This document shows, one piece after another, positions 34,022-43,911 of a stretch of DNA of 54,432 nucleotides (position 1 is its first letter; every line of letters begins with the position of its first letter). The translations under genes were made by a program, and so were the position numbers. The DNA comes from Muribaculaceae bacterium Isolate-002 (NCI) (GTDB taxonomy: Bacteria > Bacteroidota > Bacteroidia > Bacteroidales > Muribaculaceae): the NCBI GenBank assembly GCA_004102805.1, contig SCEG01000016.1, positions 1 through 54,432 on the forward strand, read 5' to 3'. The notes beneath the pieces were generated by a model. It was not told where the DNA came from and searched no databases. It saw only the letters and a program-made list of their open reading frames with translations.

Positions 34022-34336
34022 TCATTCGTCGCTTTTGGTGGGGATGTGTTCGTAGATTTTTGCCGTGAGGATGTCATACTGCTGCACTCCGACGGTGCGC
34101 CATACCGGTTCGCCGTCCTTGAACAAAATCAGAGTCGGAACCGATTGCACGCGATATTTCAAAGCGAGCTCGCGGTTGCGGTCGATATCTATTTTCACTA
34201 TGGTGGCGTCATCGCCGACCTTTTCCTTGACCTGGTCGAGAATTGGAGACTGCATTTTGCACGGGCCGCACCAAGTGGCAAAAAAATCGACCAAAACGGG
34301 TTTCGGGCCTTTGATAATTTCAAAAAAATCATTCAT
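34022..34336 (-). CDS. Thioredoxin
   Basis: Predicted 104-residue cytoplasmic thioredoxin with the classic ATWCGPCK site (Cys23, Cys26), the buried Asp in VLVDFFA, and the cis-proline SVPTLILF. Length is normal. It is the first gene of a leftward pair with a CPHC variant and is divergent from dapA. No TAnnTTTG box was found in the 134-nt divergent spacer for this strand. Confidence 0.94.
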   Translation of the reverse strand: MNDFFEIIKGPKPVLVDFFATWCGPCKMQSPILDQVKEKVGDDATIVKIDIDRNRELALKYRVQSVPTLILFKDGEPVWRTVGVQQYDILTAKIYEHIPTKSDE

Positions 34337-34422
34337 GTCAATATCATTTTATTTTAAACATTTGAAATTATAACAATATGACGCGGAAAAGTGTTGAATA
34401 GAAAAATAAAATCAGCATAGAG

Positions 34423-34453
34423 TTGCGTAAAAATATGTTTTTTCGTAGCTTTG
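34423..34453 (+). promoter_or_regulatory. dapA promoter
   Basis: TTG (34423-34425), a 20-nt spacer and TAGCTTTG (34446-34453) match the Bacteroidota promoter. Transcription would start near 34459, leaving a leader of only about 12 nt before the ATG at 34471. A frame starting at 34423 is therefore untenable. Confidence 0.7.
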
Positions 34454-34470
34454 TAGTCAGATATAAGAAT

Positions 34471-35355
34471 ATGGCACGCATTAACCTCGCAGGGATGGGG
34501 GTGGCACTGGTCACTCCGTTCCGTCAAGACAAAAGTATAGACTTCGAGGCGCTCGGACGCCTGCTGGAGTATCAGATTAAAAATTCGGTGGATTATATTG
34601 TGGTGCTCGGTACGACAGCCGAGACCCCTACGCTTGACGCCGACGAGAAGCGTCAGGTGCGCGAGTATGTCTCGCAGCGGGTAGCCGGTCGTGTACCTCT
34701 GGTGCTTGGCGTCGGGGGCAACAACACGATGGCCGTGGCGCGGGAACTCGAGACTACCGATCTGAAGGACTTCAGCGCGGTTCTTTCAGTCGTGCCGTAT
34801 TACAACAAGCCTTCGCAGGAGGGTATCTACCGGCATTATGCCGAGATCGCCACCCGCTCTCCGCTTCCTGTAATCCTGTATAATGTGCCGGGTCGCACGG
34901 GGGTCAACATGACGGCCGAGACCACATTGCGTCTTGCCTGCGAGTTTGAAAATATCATCGGAGTGAAAGAGGCGTCGGGCAATATCGCCCAGATGGATGA
35001 AATCATCAAGAGCAAGCCGGCTGATTTTATGGTGATATCGGGTGACGACGGCATCACGTTCCCGCTGATTACGCTCGGTGCGGTCGGTGTGATTTCCGTG
35101 ATAGGCAATGCGTTTCCCAAAGAGTTTTCGAAGATGGTGCGTCTTGCCCGCGGGGGTGACTATGAGAAGGCGCTGCAGATACACCACCGCTTCACGGAGC
35201 TGTTCAAACTGCTTTTTGTCGACGGCAATCCGGCCGGAGTGAAGTGTGTGCTGCATGCGATGGGCTTGATTGAGAATGAGCTTCGCCTTCCACTCGTGCC
35301 GACACGTCTGACCACCTACGAGCAGATACGCAAAGTGCTCTCTCAGCTTGACTGA
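34471..35355 (+). CDS. dapA: 4-hydroxy-tetrahydrodipicolinate synthase
   Basis: Predicted 294-residue Schiff-base aldolase that condenses pyruvate with aspartate semialdehyde at the start of the diaminopimelate/lysine branch. The expected residues are visible: the GTTAETPTL loop (Thr48, Thr49), Tyr137 in YNVPGRTG, and the Schiff-base Lys166 in VKEASGN. The start at 34471 (MARINLAGMGVALVTPF) is fixed by the promoter position. Upstream in-frame codons would lie inside the promoter. It supplies peptidoglycan diaminopimelate, like Asd at 22692, but the two are about 11 kb apart and separately transcribed. Confidence 0.96.
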   Translation: MARINLAGMGVALVTPFRQDKSIDFEALGRLLEYQIKNSVDYIVVLGTTAETPTLDADEKRQVREYVSQRVAGRVPLVLGVGGNNTMAVARELETTDLKDFSAVLSVVPYYNKPSQEGIYRHYAEIATRSPLPVILYNVPGRTGVNMTAETTLRLACEFENIIGVKEASGNIAQMDEIIKSKPADFMVISGDDGITFPLITLGAVGVISVIGNAFPKEFSKMVRLARGGDYEKALQIHHRFTELFKLLFVDGNPAGVKCVLHAMGLIENELRLPLVPTRLTTYEQIRKVLSQLD

Positions 35356-35545
35356 ATGCGTTGAGCCGGAGGGGTGTAGCTACCCTTTGATTTTCCATTG
35401 TTTCGCTGTGACTGATGCGCGTGCGACGTGTGGCGTGCGTGGCCTTTCTGTTGTGTCTGCCGACGGGCTGCCGGGAGGTCGTGCGTATGCTGCCGCGGTG
35501 TGCGGCGGCGGGTTGTAATGGGCCGTCGGGGGCGGTGAAAATTTA
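35356..35545. other. Intergenic stretch after dapA
   Basis: No convincing gene. A small GGGT/ACCC hairpin followed by TTTGATTTT at 35372-35394 may end dapA transcription weakly. The rest is GC-rich and unstructured as far as can be seen. Confidence 0.4.
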
Positions 35546-35577
35546 TTTGGAAAAGTTGGGATTTTTCATTATTTTTG
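35546..35577 (+). promoter_or_regulatory. gyrB promoter
   Basis: TTTG (35546-35549), a 20-nt spacer and TATTTTTG (35570-35577) match the Bacteroidota promoter exactly. The leader is about 187 nt. It starts with an 8-bp hairpin GACGGAGG/CCTCTGTC (about 35588-35610, one G-U pair). Confidence 0.7.
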
Positions 35578-35769
35578 CATGGTTAAAGACGGAGGTAAAA
35601 CGCCTCTGTCCGTCAATCGTTTCCGGCGGAAATGCGGCTTGTGCCGCACAGTGGCTGCGGTTGGCGGTTGTGGTCTGACAGTCAGGCGTGCAGTCGCGTG
35701 AGAAGTCTGCTCGCGGATGTCGGGTCGTTTCATGAATTAGTAAATAAAAAGCAATACAATTAAAACATT

Positions 35770-37704
35770 ATGTCAGAAGTAGTAGAGGAATACAGCGCGA
35801 GTAATATTCAGGTGCTGGAAGGTCTGGAAGCTGTGCGCAAGCGTCCGGCGATGTATATCGGGGATATAAGTGCAAAAGGTCTCCATCACTTGGTTTATGA
35901 GGTTGTAGACAACTCGATAGACGAGGCTCTGGCTGGCTATGCCACCCATATAGAGGTTACAATCAATGAGGATAATTCGATAACTGTTGTCGATAACGGC
36001 CGCGGCATCCCCGTGGATATGCACGAGAAGGAGCACAAGAGCGCGCTTGAGGTTGTGCTTACGGTGCTTCACGCCGGCGGTAAGTTTGACAAAGGCTCAT
36101 ACAAGGTGTCGGGTGGTCTGCACGGCGTGGGCGTGTCATGTGTCAACGCCCTGTCGACCTATCTTCGCGCCGAGGTGCGCCGCGGCGGCAAGGTGTATGC
36201 CCAGGAATATTCGTGCGGCAAGCCCACCACCGAGCTTATGGTGATCGGCGAGAGTGACACTACCGGCACATCGGTGACATTCCTTCCCGACGGCTCTATA
36301 TTCACGGCCACGGTATATGACTACGAGACGCTTGCCAACCGTCTGCGTGACCTGGCGTTCCTCAATGCCGGCATACATCTGTCGCTTACCGACAAGCGTC
36401 AGCTCGATGCCGAGGGTAATGCGAAGTTCGAGGAATTTTATTCGGAAACAGGTCTGCGCGAGTTCGTGCAGTATATCGACTCAAACAAGGAGTCGCTCAT
36501 CAACGATGTCATCGACCTGAGCACCGAGCGTCAGGGCATACCGGTGGAGGTGGCGCTGACCTACAACTCTACCTACAATGAAAATGTCTATTCGTTTGTC
36601 AACAATATCAACACCATAGAGGGCGGCACGCACCTGACAGGCTTCCGCCGCGGTCTGACACAGACGCTGAAGAAATATGCCGAAGATAACAAACTTCTCG
36701 AGAAGGTGAAGGTGGATATTTCGGCCGAAGACTTCCGCGAGGGTCTTACCGCAGTAGTGTCGGTCAAGGTGATGGAACCGCAGTTTGAGGGACAGACAAA
36801 AACCAAACTCGGCAACAACGAGGTGATCGGCGCCGTGCAGACGGCAGTGTCGGAGACACTCCGCAACTACCTCGAGGAGCACCCCAAGCAGGCACGCACG
36901 ATTGTCGACAAGGTGATAGTGGCCGCGCAGGCCCGTCATGCGGCATATAACGCACGCGTCAAGATACAGCGCAAATCGCCACTCTACGGAGGCGGTCTGC
37001 CCGGCAAGCTGGCCGACTGCTCGTCGCGTACGGCCGAAGATTGCGAACTCTTCATCGTCGAGGGAGACTCGGCAGGCGGTACCGCCAAGATGGGCCGCGA
37101 CCGCCGTTTCCAGGCCATTCTTCCCCTCCGCGGTAAAATCCTTAACGTGGAGAAAGCGATGGACCACAAGATTTTCGACAACGAGGAAATCACCAACATG
37201 TTCCGAGCGCTGCGTGTGACAATCGGCACCGAGGATGACTCCAAGGAGGCCAACCTCTCGAAGCTCGCCTACCACAAGATTATCATCATGACCGATGCCG
37301 ATGTCGACGGATCGCACATCGCCACGCTGCTGATGACATTCTTCTTCCGCCGCATGCGTCCGGTAATCGAGCAGGGCTATCTCTACCTGGCCACACCGCC
37401 GTTGTATAAATGCTCGAGGGGCAACAAAGTGCTGGAATACTGCTGGAACGAGCAGCAGCTCCAGAACTGTATCGCCCAGAACGGCGACCGCGTGAAGGTG
37501 CAGCGTTACAAAGGTCTCGGTGAGATGAGCGCGCAGGAGTTGCGCGAGACCACCATGGACCCGCAGTATCGTCTGCTCAAGCAGGTCACCATCAGCGACG
37601 CCGCGGCCGCCGACCGCGTGTTCTCCATGCTCATGGGCGAAGATGTGGCGCAACGCCGCGACTTCATCGAGCAGAACGCCACTTACGCCAACATCGACGC
37701 ATAG
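35770..37704 (+). CDS. gyrB: DNA gyrase subunit B
   Basis: Predicted 644-residue ATPase subunit of DNA gyrase, which introduces negative supercoils together with GyrA. GHKL ATPase motifs are present: Glu44 in [19 protein letters not shown] (75-81) and GGLHGVG (115-121). The TOPRIM domain has EGDSAGG (Glu431) and DADVDGSHI. The C-terminus carries QRYKGLGEM (578-586). The length matches the short GyrB type without the large proteobacterial insert. Gyrase genes often respond to supercoiling, and the long leader leaves room for control. GyrA is not in the window. ParE is an alternative name, but the SCVNALS and QRYKGLGEM context favours GyrB. Confidence 0.95.
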   Translation: MSEVVEEYSASNIQVLEGLEAVRKRPAMYIGDISAKGLHHLVYEVVDNSIDEALAGYATHIEVTINEDNSITVVDNGRGIPVDMHEKEHKSALEVVLTVLHAGGKFDKGSYKVSGGLHGVGVSCVNALSTYLRAEVRRGGKVYAQEYSCGKPTTELMVIGESDTTGTSVTFLPDGSIFTATVYDYETLANRLRDLAFLNAGIHLSLTDKRQLDAEGNAKFEEFYSETGLREFVQYIDSNKESLINDVIDLSTERQGIPVEVALTYNSTYNENVYSFVNNINTIEGGTHLTGFRRGLTQTLKKYAEDNKLLEKVKVDISAEDFREGLTAVVSVKVMEPQFEGQTKTKLGNNEVIGAVQTAVSETLRNYLEEHPKQARTIVDKVIVAAQARHAAYNARVKIQRKSPLYGGGLPGKLADCSSRTAEDCELFIVEGDSAGGTAKMGRDRRFQAILPLRGKILNVEKAMDHKIFDNEEITNMFRALRVTIGTEDDSKEANLSKLAYHKIIIMTDADVDGSHIATLLMTFFFRRMRPVIEQGYLYLATPPLYKCSRGNKVLEYCWNEQQLQNCIAQNGDRVKVQRYKGLGEMSAQELRETTMDPQYRLLKQVTISDAAAADRVFSMLMGEDVAQRRDFIEQNATYANIDA

Positions 37705-37848
37705 CGCGATGTCGGCGCCGTGGAGACGGCTGACACGGATATCAGAGAGGCCGTGGTAAACATGACGCGTGTGAAATTGTTATTATGACAGCGACAGCTA
37801 TTGTAATGATTCGTCACCACGGTTTACCCGCAGCGGCAGAGGAATTAA

Positions 37849-37927
37849 GAGAGTGTCTGAATTTAAACCGTAAATAAAAGAGAATGGAATTAAAAACTTC
37901 AGATTTGATTTAAAACCGGACACTCTC
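37849..37927. repeat. Inverted-repeat element with GAGAGTGTC arms
   Basis: GAGAGTGTCTGAATTTAAAC (37849-37868) and the sequence ending GGACACTCTC (to 37927) are inverted with about 16 of 20 matches, enclosing about 40 nt of AT-rich sequence. It sits in the 259-nt spacer between gyrB and rnr and overlaps where an rnr promoter would be expected. Confidence 0.6.
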
Positions 37928-37963
37928 AAAAATATATCACAAACATAGAGAAACAGCTTAGAA

Positions 37964-40219
37964 ATGGTTCGTTCATATTCCAGAAAAGGAGACGACCGCC
38001 TACGTGCGCAGGTCGACGAGTATATAAGCAAGCAAGGTAACAATACCTTCAATTACAAGCAGGTGGCGCATGCCATCAATGCCACTTCACCCATCAGTCA
38101 GCGTGCGGTGGCCCTTTATCTGGCTGAACTTGCCTTTGACGGCGATCTGCTCGAGACGGCCCCCGGACGATATAAGTCACCGTCGCGCTCAAGCTATGCC
38201 ACCGGCACATTCGTGCGCCGCAGCAACGGCAAGAACTCTGTTGTCATCGACGATGACAACGAGGCAATCTTCGTGGCCGAGCGCAATTCGATGCATGCCC
38301 TCAACGGCGACCGTGTGAGCGTGAGCATCGCCGCCCGCCGCCGCGGAGCGGAGCCAGAGGCCGAGGTGGTTGAAATCATCGAGCGGAAGCCGCAGGTGTT
38401 TATCGGCACACTCAAGGTCGACAAGCATTTCGCCTATCTGCTGACCGACTCAAAATATCTCGCTTCAGATATATTCATTCCCAAAGCCAAGCTGAAGGGT
38501 GGTGTGACCGGCGACAAGGCCGTGGTGAAAATCACCGAGTGGACCGACGAAGCCAAGAACCCCAAGGGTGAGGTTGTCGACATTTTGGGCAAGAAAGGGG
38601 AGAACAATGCCGAAATCAACGCCATCATGGCCGAATTCGGACTTCCGTACATATATCCCGACGCAGTCGACAAGGCGGCGAAGAAAATTGACGCCGGCAT
38701 CACTCCTGAAGTGGTGACCCGGCGTCTTGACATGCGCGGTGTGACGACATTTACCATCGACCCCAAGGATGCCAAAGACTTTGACGACGCCCTTTCGATA
38801 CGCCGTCTGAAAAACGGCAAGTGGGAAATCGGCGTGCATATCGCCGACGTCACCCACTACGTCAAGCCCGACACCATAATCGACCGTGAGGCGCAGAAGC
38901 GCGCCACGTCGGTCTATCTGGTCGACCGGGTTGTGCCGATGCTTCCCGAACATCTGAGCAACGGAATCTGCTCGCTCCGTCCCGACGAGGACAAACTGAC
39001 ATTCTCGTGCATATTCACGATGGATGACAACGGCAAGGTGCTCGACAGCAAGATAACACGCACGGTCACCCGTTCCGACCGCCGTTTCACCTACGAGGAG
39101 GCACAGGAAGTGATAGAGACCGGCAAAGGAGACTTCGCCGAGGAGCTTGTCACTCTCGACCGTCTTGCCAAGATATTGCGCAAGGCGAGATATGATGAAG
39201 GCTCAGTGGAGTTCGACCGTATAGAGGTGCGTTTTGACATCGACGAGACCGGCCACCCCACGGGGGTATATTTCAAGGAGTCGAAAGACGCCAACAAACT
39301 TATCGAGGAGTTCATGCTGCTCGCCAACAAGACCGTAGCGCAGGCCATAGGGATGCCTCAGGGCAAGAAGAAGCCGAAGGCGTTTGTCTATCGAGTGCAC
39401 GATATGCCCGATCCCGGCAAGCTCTCCGATCTGTCGACACTGTCGCGCACGTTCGGCTACAAGGTGAAAGCGACCGGCACTCCGCGCGAGGTCAACAAGT
39501 CGATCAACCGCATGCTTGCCGACGTCAAGGGGAAGGGGGAGGAGAACTTCCTGTCGACGCTTGCCATACGCTCGATGGCGAAAGCAATCTACACGACTAC
39601 CAATATCGGCCACTACGGTCTCGGGTTTGATTACTACACCCACTTCACATCGCCCATACGCCGTTATCCCGACATGATGGTGCACCGTCTGCTCGAGAAG
39701 TATCTTTCGGGAGGACGCACGGTCAATGCCGAGAAGCTCGAGATGCTGTGCAAGCACTCGTCGGATATGGAGCAGCTTGCCGCCAACGCCGAGCGTGCCT
39801 CGATAAAATACAAGCAGGTGGAGTATATGAACGACCATCTGGGCGAGGAGTATGACGGCGTGATATCGGGAGTGACCGAGTGGGGTCTTTATGTCGAAAT
39901 CAATGACAACAAGTGCGAGGGACTTGTGCCTGTGCGCGACCTTGCCGATGATTTCTATGACCTCGACGAGAAAAATTATTGCCTTGTGGGGCGCCGCAAT
40001 AACCACCGCTACCGTCTGGGCGACAATATCAGGGTGAAAGTGGCCCGTGCGAACCTCGACAGGAAGCAGCTCGATTTTGCCATTGTCGACCCGAATGCAT
40101 CGAAACGCGGCGAGGACTCCATGGGCAAGACCGTGACTGTGGAGCAGGCACTTGCCGCCACTTCGGCAAAGAAGAAAGCCTCGCAACACCGTGGCGGTCG
40201 CCGCAAAGGAAAGAAATAG
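37964..40219 (+). CDS. rnr: Ribonuclease R
   Basis: Predicted 751-residue processive 3'-5' exoribonuclease that degrades structured RNA. An N-terminal winged-helix-like segment (about 15-70) precedes two cold-shock domains (about 80-235). The RNB catalytic domain contains the acidic cluster DPKDAKDFDDALS (starting near 265) and HFTSPIRRYPDMMVHR. A C-terminal S1 domain (about 630-715, GVISGVTEWGLYVEI) ends in a basic tail (KKKASQHRGGRRKGKK). All hallmarks of RNase R are present, with normal length. It may be transcribed with gyrB or from a promoter near the inverted repeat upstream; no exact TAnnTTTG box was found. Confidence 0.95.
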   Translation: MVRSYSRKGDDRLRAQVDEYISKQGNNTFNYKQVAHAINATSPISQRAVALYLAELAFDGDLLETAPGRYKSPSRSSYATGTFVRRSNGKNSVVIDDDNEAIFVAERNSMHALNGDRVSVSIAARRRGAEPEAEVVEIIERKPQVFIGTLKVDKHFAYLLTDSKYLASDIFIPKAKLKGGVTGDKAVVKITEWTDEAKNPKGEVVDILGKKGENNAEINAIMAEFGLPYIYPDAVDKAAKKIDAGITPEVVTRRLDMRGVTTFTIDPKDAKDFDDALSIRRLKNGKWEIGVHIADVTHYVKPDTIIDREAQKRATSVYLVDRVVPMLPEHLSNGICSLRPDEDKLTFSCIFTMDDNGKVLDSKITRTVTRSDRRFTYEEAQEVIETGKGDFAEELVTLDRLAKILRKARYDEGSVEFDRIEVRFDIDETGHPTGVYFKESKDANKLIEEFMLLANKTVAQAIGMPQGKKKPKAFVYRVHDMPDPGKLSDLSTLSRTFGYKVKATGTPREVNKSINRMLADVKGKGEENFLSTLAIRSMAKAIYTTTNIGHYGLGFDYYTHFTSPIRRYPDMMVHRLLEKYLSGGRTVNAEKLEMLCKHSSDMEQLAANAERASIKYKQVEYMNDHLGEEYDGVISGVTEWGLYVEINDNKCEGLVPVRDLADDFYDLDEKNYCLVGRRNNHRYRLGDNIRVKVARANLDRKQLDFAIVDPNASKRGEDSMGKTVTVEQALAATSAKKKASQHRGGRRKGKK

Positions 40220-40333
40220 ACGGCTATGCTGCCGATGCGTGTGCGGTTAGCGGCGATGCCGCCGGCCAAGCGCGTACGCCGTATTGGAAACAATGAAGTA
40301 TACACGAAATAATTAGAAAAATAGATACCTGTC

Positions 40334-41653
40334 ATGAATATAGCAGTAGTAGGAACCGGATATGTCGGACTCGTTTCAGGCACATGTTTCGCCGAGATGG
40401 GAGTGAATGTCACATGCGTCGATATCGACACCAACAAGATAGAGCGGCTGAAGGCCGGTGAGATACCCATCTATGAGCCGGGTCTCGACGAGATGGTGTC
40501 GCGCAACATCAAGGAGGGACGTCTGAAATTCAGCACGTCGCTTGCGGAGTGTCTCGACGATGTAGACATAGTGTTCAGCGCTGTCGGCACCCCTCCCGAC
40601 GAGGATGGTTCGGCCGACCTGCAGTATGTGCTCAATGTGGCGCGTGAATTCGGCAGGAATATAAAGAAATATACGATACTCGTCACCAAGTCGACCGTGC
40701 CGGTTGGCACTGCGGCCAAGGTCAGGAAAGCTATCGAAGAGGAGCTTGCAGGCCGTGGCGAGGCTATCGAATTTGATGTGGCATCAAATCCCGAGTTTCT
40801 TAAGGAGGGCGCGGCAATCAAGGATTTCATGAGTCCGGACCGCGTGGTGATCGGCGTCGACTCGGAGCGGGCAAAAACGCTTATGGGCAGACTCTACCGC
40901 CCGTTTATGCTCACCAACAACCGTATGATATTCACCGACATACCGTCGGCCGAGATGATAAAATACGCGGCCAACTCGATGCTTGCGACGCGCATATCGT
41001 TTATGAACGATATCGCTAATCTCTGCGAAATCGTCGGAGCTGACGTCAATATGGTGCGCAAGGGTATAGGCGCCGATGTGCGTATCGGCTCGAAGTTCCT
41101 TTATCCGGGATGCGGCTACGGCGGTTCATGTTTCCCCAAAGATGTCAAGGCTCTTATTAAGACCGCCGAGCGCAACGGCTATGACATGCAGGTGCTCAAG
41201 GCAGTCGAGGCCGTCAACGAGCGTCAGAAAGGCATACTCTACGAAAAACTCGTCAGAGAGCTGGGCGGCGAGGAAGCCCTCAAGGGAATGCGTATAGCGC
41301 TCTGGGGGCTTGCGTTCAAGCCTGAGACCGACGACATGCGCGAGGCGACGGCTCTGGTGCTGATCGACAGACTCGTGTCGGCCGGCGCCGAAGTGGTGGT
41401 GTTTGACCCGATAGCCATGGATGAGTGCCGCCGTCGTGTAGGTGACAAAGTAATCTATGCAAAAGATATGTATGACGCCGTGCTTGATGCCGACGCGTTG
41501 CTTCTGCTGACGGAGTGGAAGCAGTTCCGATTGCCGTCGTGGGGCGTCGTGAAGCATGCGATGCGCACGCCGATAGTGCTTGACGGACGCAATATATATG
41601 ACCCGGCGGAGCTTGCGCAGCAGGGATTTACGTATCATTGCATAGGCCGTTGA
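40334..41653 (+). CDS. ugd: UDP-glucose 6-dehydrogenase
   Basis: Predicted 439-residue NAD-dependent enzyme that oxidises UDP-glucose to UDP-glucuronate in two steps. The N-terminal Rossmann motif GTGYVGLVSGTCFAEMG, the central catalytic Cys266 in GYGGSCFPKDVKAL and the C-terminal LWGLAFKPETDDMREA are visible. It opens a run of four surface-glycan genes and its product is the substrate of the epimerase at 43912. The 114-nt upstream spacer has no recognisable promoter. Confidence 0.96.
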   Translation: MNIAVVGTGYVGLVSGTCFAEMGVNVTCVDIDTNKIERLKAGEIPIYEPGLDEMVSRNIKEGRLKFSTSLAECLDDVDIVFSAVGTPPDEDGSADLQYVLNVAREFGRNIKKYTILVTKSTVPVGTAAKVRKAIEEELAGRGEAIEFDVASNPEFLKEGAAIKDFMSPDRVVIGVDSERAKTLMGRLYRPFMLTNNRMIFTDIPSAEMIKYAANSMLATRISFMNDIANLCEIVGADVNMVRKGIGADVRIGSKFLYPGCGYGGSCFPKDVKALIKTAERNGYDMQVLKAVEAVNERQKGILYEKLVRELGGEEALKGMRIALWGLAFKPETDDMREATALVLIDRLVSAGAEVVVFDPIAMDECRRRVGDKVIYAKDMYDAVLDADALLLLTEWKQFRLPSWGVVKHAMRTPIVLDGRNIYDPAELAQQGFTYHCIGR

Positions 41654-41680
41654 GCGCATTGCATCCATATATCTACCGTA

Positions 41681-42742
41681 ATGCCGAAAATAGGGATTTG
41701 TGTAAAAAATCTGACCAGCGGCGGGGCTGAGAAGCAGGCCGTAATGCTGGCTAACGCTCTTGCGGAGTGCCATCAGGTCAGTTTTATAATACTCAACGGC
41801 GAGAAGATACACCGCAAGTATCTCGACATGCTTTCGCCGGGAGTGGAAATAGTGAAGTTTGAGGGCGAGAGAAAAGAGCGCCTGAAGCAATACCGCCGGT
41901 GGGTGCTCGACGAGAAGCCCGCCCTGATATTCTCATATCTTACGGCGGCCAACTATTACAGCGTCAGAGCCGCGCGCGGCACTGCCACAAAAGTGGTGAC
42001 CGGTCTGCGCAATTCGCGGCTTCCGCTGTCGAAGCATATCGCCGATGCGCTGCTCAACCGCATGGGGGCGGTGTTGTCGGTGTGCAACTGCGAGTCGGGC
42101 AGACGCCATTTCGCGGCCAAAGGCTTCAAGGGGAGCAAAATCGAGGTGATACCCAACTGCTTTGACCCGATTGACAGCTACAGAGACCGCGAGACTTCCG
42201 ACACGGTAAATGTCATAACCGTGGGGCGTTTCGTGGCTCAGAAAGATTACCGCACTGCAATCAGGGCTGTGGCCGAGGCCTCGCGCCGTTGTCCGCAGCT
42301 GAGGTTTACCGTAATAGGCTACGGCGAGCTTGAGGAGCAGGTGCGCGGATGGCTCAGGGAAGAGGGTATAGAGGAGATAACCCGCATACTGATAAACTCC
42401 GACCGTATAGCCGACGAGCTGCGGCAGGCTGACATATATCTGTCGACATCGCTGTTTGAGGGCATCAGCAACTCCATCATGGAAGGGATGAATGCCGATA
42501 TGCCTGTAGTGGCGACCTCGGTCGGCGACAACGATGTGCTTGTGAAGTCAGGCGTAAACGGCTATATCACAGCCACAGGCGACTACATGGCCATAGCCGG
42601 TCATCTTGCCGAGCTTGCTGCCGACGGCGACAGGCGGCGGGAGATGGGACGCCGGAGCAAGGAGCTTCTGGAAGCCAATTTCACAAAAGAACTTTTTGCG
42701 GAGCGTTACAATAATCTGATAACAAAAATACTCGGCCGATGA
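41681..42742 (+). CDS. GT4-family glycosyltransferase
   Basis: Predicted 353-residue GT-B glycosyltransferase, probably cytoplasmic and acting on a lipid-linked glycan. The N-terminal glycine loop LTSGGAEKQAVMLANAL is typical of the family. The C-terminal donor domain has VITVGRFVAQKDYRTAI and the E-x7-E motif in SLFEGISNSIMEGMNADMP. It begins 27 nt after ugd and overlaps the next glycosyltransferase gene by 4 nt (ATGA). Donor and acceptor are not known; the UDP-uronic acid genes on both sides make a hexuronate donor plausible. Confidence 0.92.
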   Translation: MPKIGICVKNLTSGGAEKQAVMLANALAECHQVSFIILNGEKIHRKYLDMLSPGVEIVKFEGERKERLKQYRRWVLDEKPALIFSYLTAANYYSVRAARGTATKVVTGLRNSRLPLSKHIADALLNRMGAVLSVCNCESGRRHFAAKGFKGSKIEVIPNCFDPIDSYRDRETSDTVNVITVGRFVAQKDYRTAIRAVAEASRRCPQLRFTVIGYGELEEQVRGWLREEGIEEITRILINSDRIADELRQADIYLSTSLFEGISNSIMEGMNADMPVVATSVGDNDVLVKSGVNGYITATGDYMAIAGHLAELAADGDRRREMGRRSKELLEANFTKELFAERYNNLITKILGR

Positions 42743-43839
42743 AGATAGTAGTGACAGGCACCCGTGGCATTCCCGATATATCGGGAGGGGTTGAGACACA
42801 TTGCGAGAACCTGTATCCGCGCATAGCTGCCATGGGGCATGATGTGACGGTGATACGCCGCCGCTGTTATGTGGATGAAGGAAACCGCCGCGAGGAATAC
42901 AAGGGTGTGAAGCTGGTTGACCTTTACACGCCGAGAAAAAAGAGCCTTGAGGCGATAATACATACGTTTCTTGCTGTCATCAAGGCGCGGCGAATGAAAG
43001 CCGACGTGCTGCACGTGCATGCCATCGGGCCGTCAATCATGGTGCCGCTGGCGCGTATGCTTGGCATGAAGGTGGTGATGACAAACCACGGTCCGGACTA
43101 TGACCGCGGCAAGTGGGGTCGCATGGCGAAACTGGTGCTAAAGACAGGCGAACGGTGGGGAACGCGTTTTTCCAACCGTGTGATAGTCATATCGACCGTG
43201 ATAGCCGGCATATTGCGTGACAAATACGGCCGCGATGACACCGACCTGATATATAACGGAGTGAACCGTCCGGCAACGCCCGGGTCAGACGCTTATATAA
43301 GATCGCTCGGTCTTGAGCCCGGCAAATATATAGTGACTATAGGCCGCTTTGTCAAGGAGAAAGGTTTTCATGACCTTATCGCGGCATACAGAAAGTTAAA
43401 TCTCAAGGATATAAAGCTTGCGATAGCCGGCGACAGCGATCATCCCGACCAATACAGCGAGGAGCTGAAGCGCATGGGGCGTGAGGCGGGAGTGGTGTTC
43501 ACCGGATTTATCAAGGGTGACAAGCTCAACCAGCTTGGGCACAATGCGGCGCTGTTTGTGCTTCCGTCGTATCACGAGGGGTTGCCCATCGCACTGCTCG
43601 AGGCTATGAGCGAGGAGCTTGACGTGGTGGTGAGCGATATTCCGGCCAACAGGATAAAGGAGCTGGAAGCCGGCGATTTCTTCCCTGTAGGAGATGTCGA
43701 CGCGCTTGCCGGGAAGATAAAGGATAAACTTGAGCGGGGAGCCACTCCGCGCAGTTATGATCTGTCGAACTATAACTGGGATCGCATCGCCGAGGCTACC
43801 GTCAAGGTGTATGAAAAGGCGCTTGGCGGCGGGAAGTAA
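42739..43839 (+). CDS. GT4-family glycosyltransferase
   Basis: Predicted 366-residue GT-B glycosyltransferase. It starts MKIVVTGTRGIPDISGGVETHCE, the form found in rhamnosyl- and other capsule-associated transferases. It continues with DVLHVHAIGPS, TNHGPDYDR and the donor-site YIVTIGRFVKEKG and SYHEGLPIALLEAMSE (E-x7-E). The start overlaps the preceding glycosyltransferase stop by 4 nt, so the two are translationally coupled. The acceptor is unknown. Confidence 0.92.
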   Translation: MKIVVTGTRGIPDISGGVETHCENLYPRIAAMGHDVTVIRRRCYVDEGNRREEYKGVKLVDLYTPRKKSLEAIIHTFLAVIKARRMKADVLHVHAIGPSIMVPLARMLGMKVVMTNHGPDYDRGKWGRMAKLVLKTGERWGTRFSNRVIVISTVIAGILRDKYGRDDTDLIYNGVNRPATPGSDAYIRSLGLEPGKYIVTIGRFVKEKGFHDLIAAYRKLNLKDIKLAIAGDSDHPDQYSEELKRMGREAGVVFTGFIKGDKLNQLGHNAALFVLPSYHEGLPIALLEAMSEELDVVVSDIPANRIKELEAGDFFPVGDVDALAGKIKDKLERGATPRSYDLSNYNWDRIAEATVKVYEKALGGGK

Positions 43840-43911
43840 CCGTGCGTCAACCGTATGGCCTGACCGATTGTTATATCATACATATAAACAAGTTGTAAAA
43901 ATTACAGAACA

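Noticed and set aside
35415..35678. Small plus-strand frame with a lipobox-like LPTGC start
   Set aside because: It runs through the gyrB promoter and its leader hairpin, has no ribosome-binding context, and its composition after the first 20 residues is not protein-like.
36481..37653. Long open minus-strand frame opposite gyrB, and similar ones opposite the C69, rnr, TamB and TamL genes
   Set aside because: They are mirror frames produced by GC-rich codon bias. They show no recognisable domains, and the plus-strand genes are certain.
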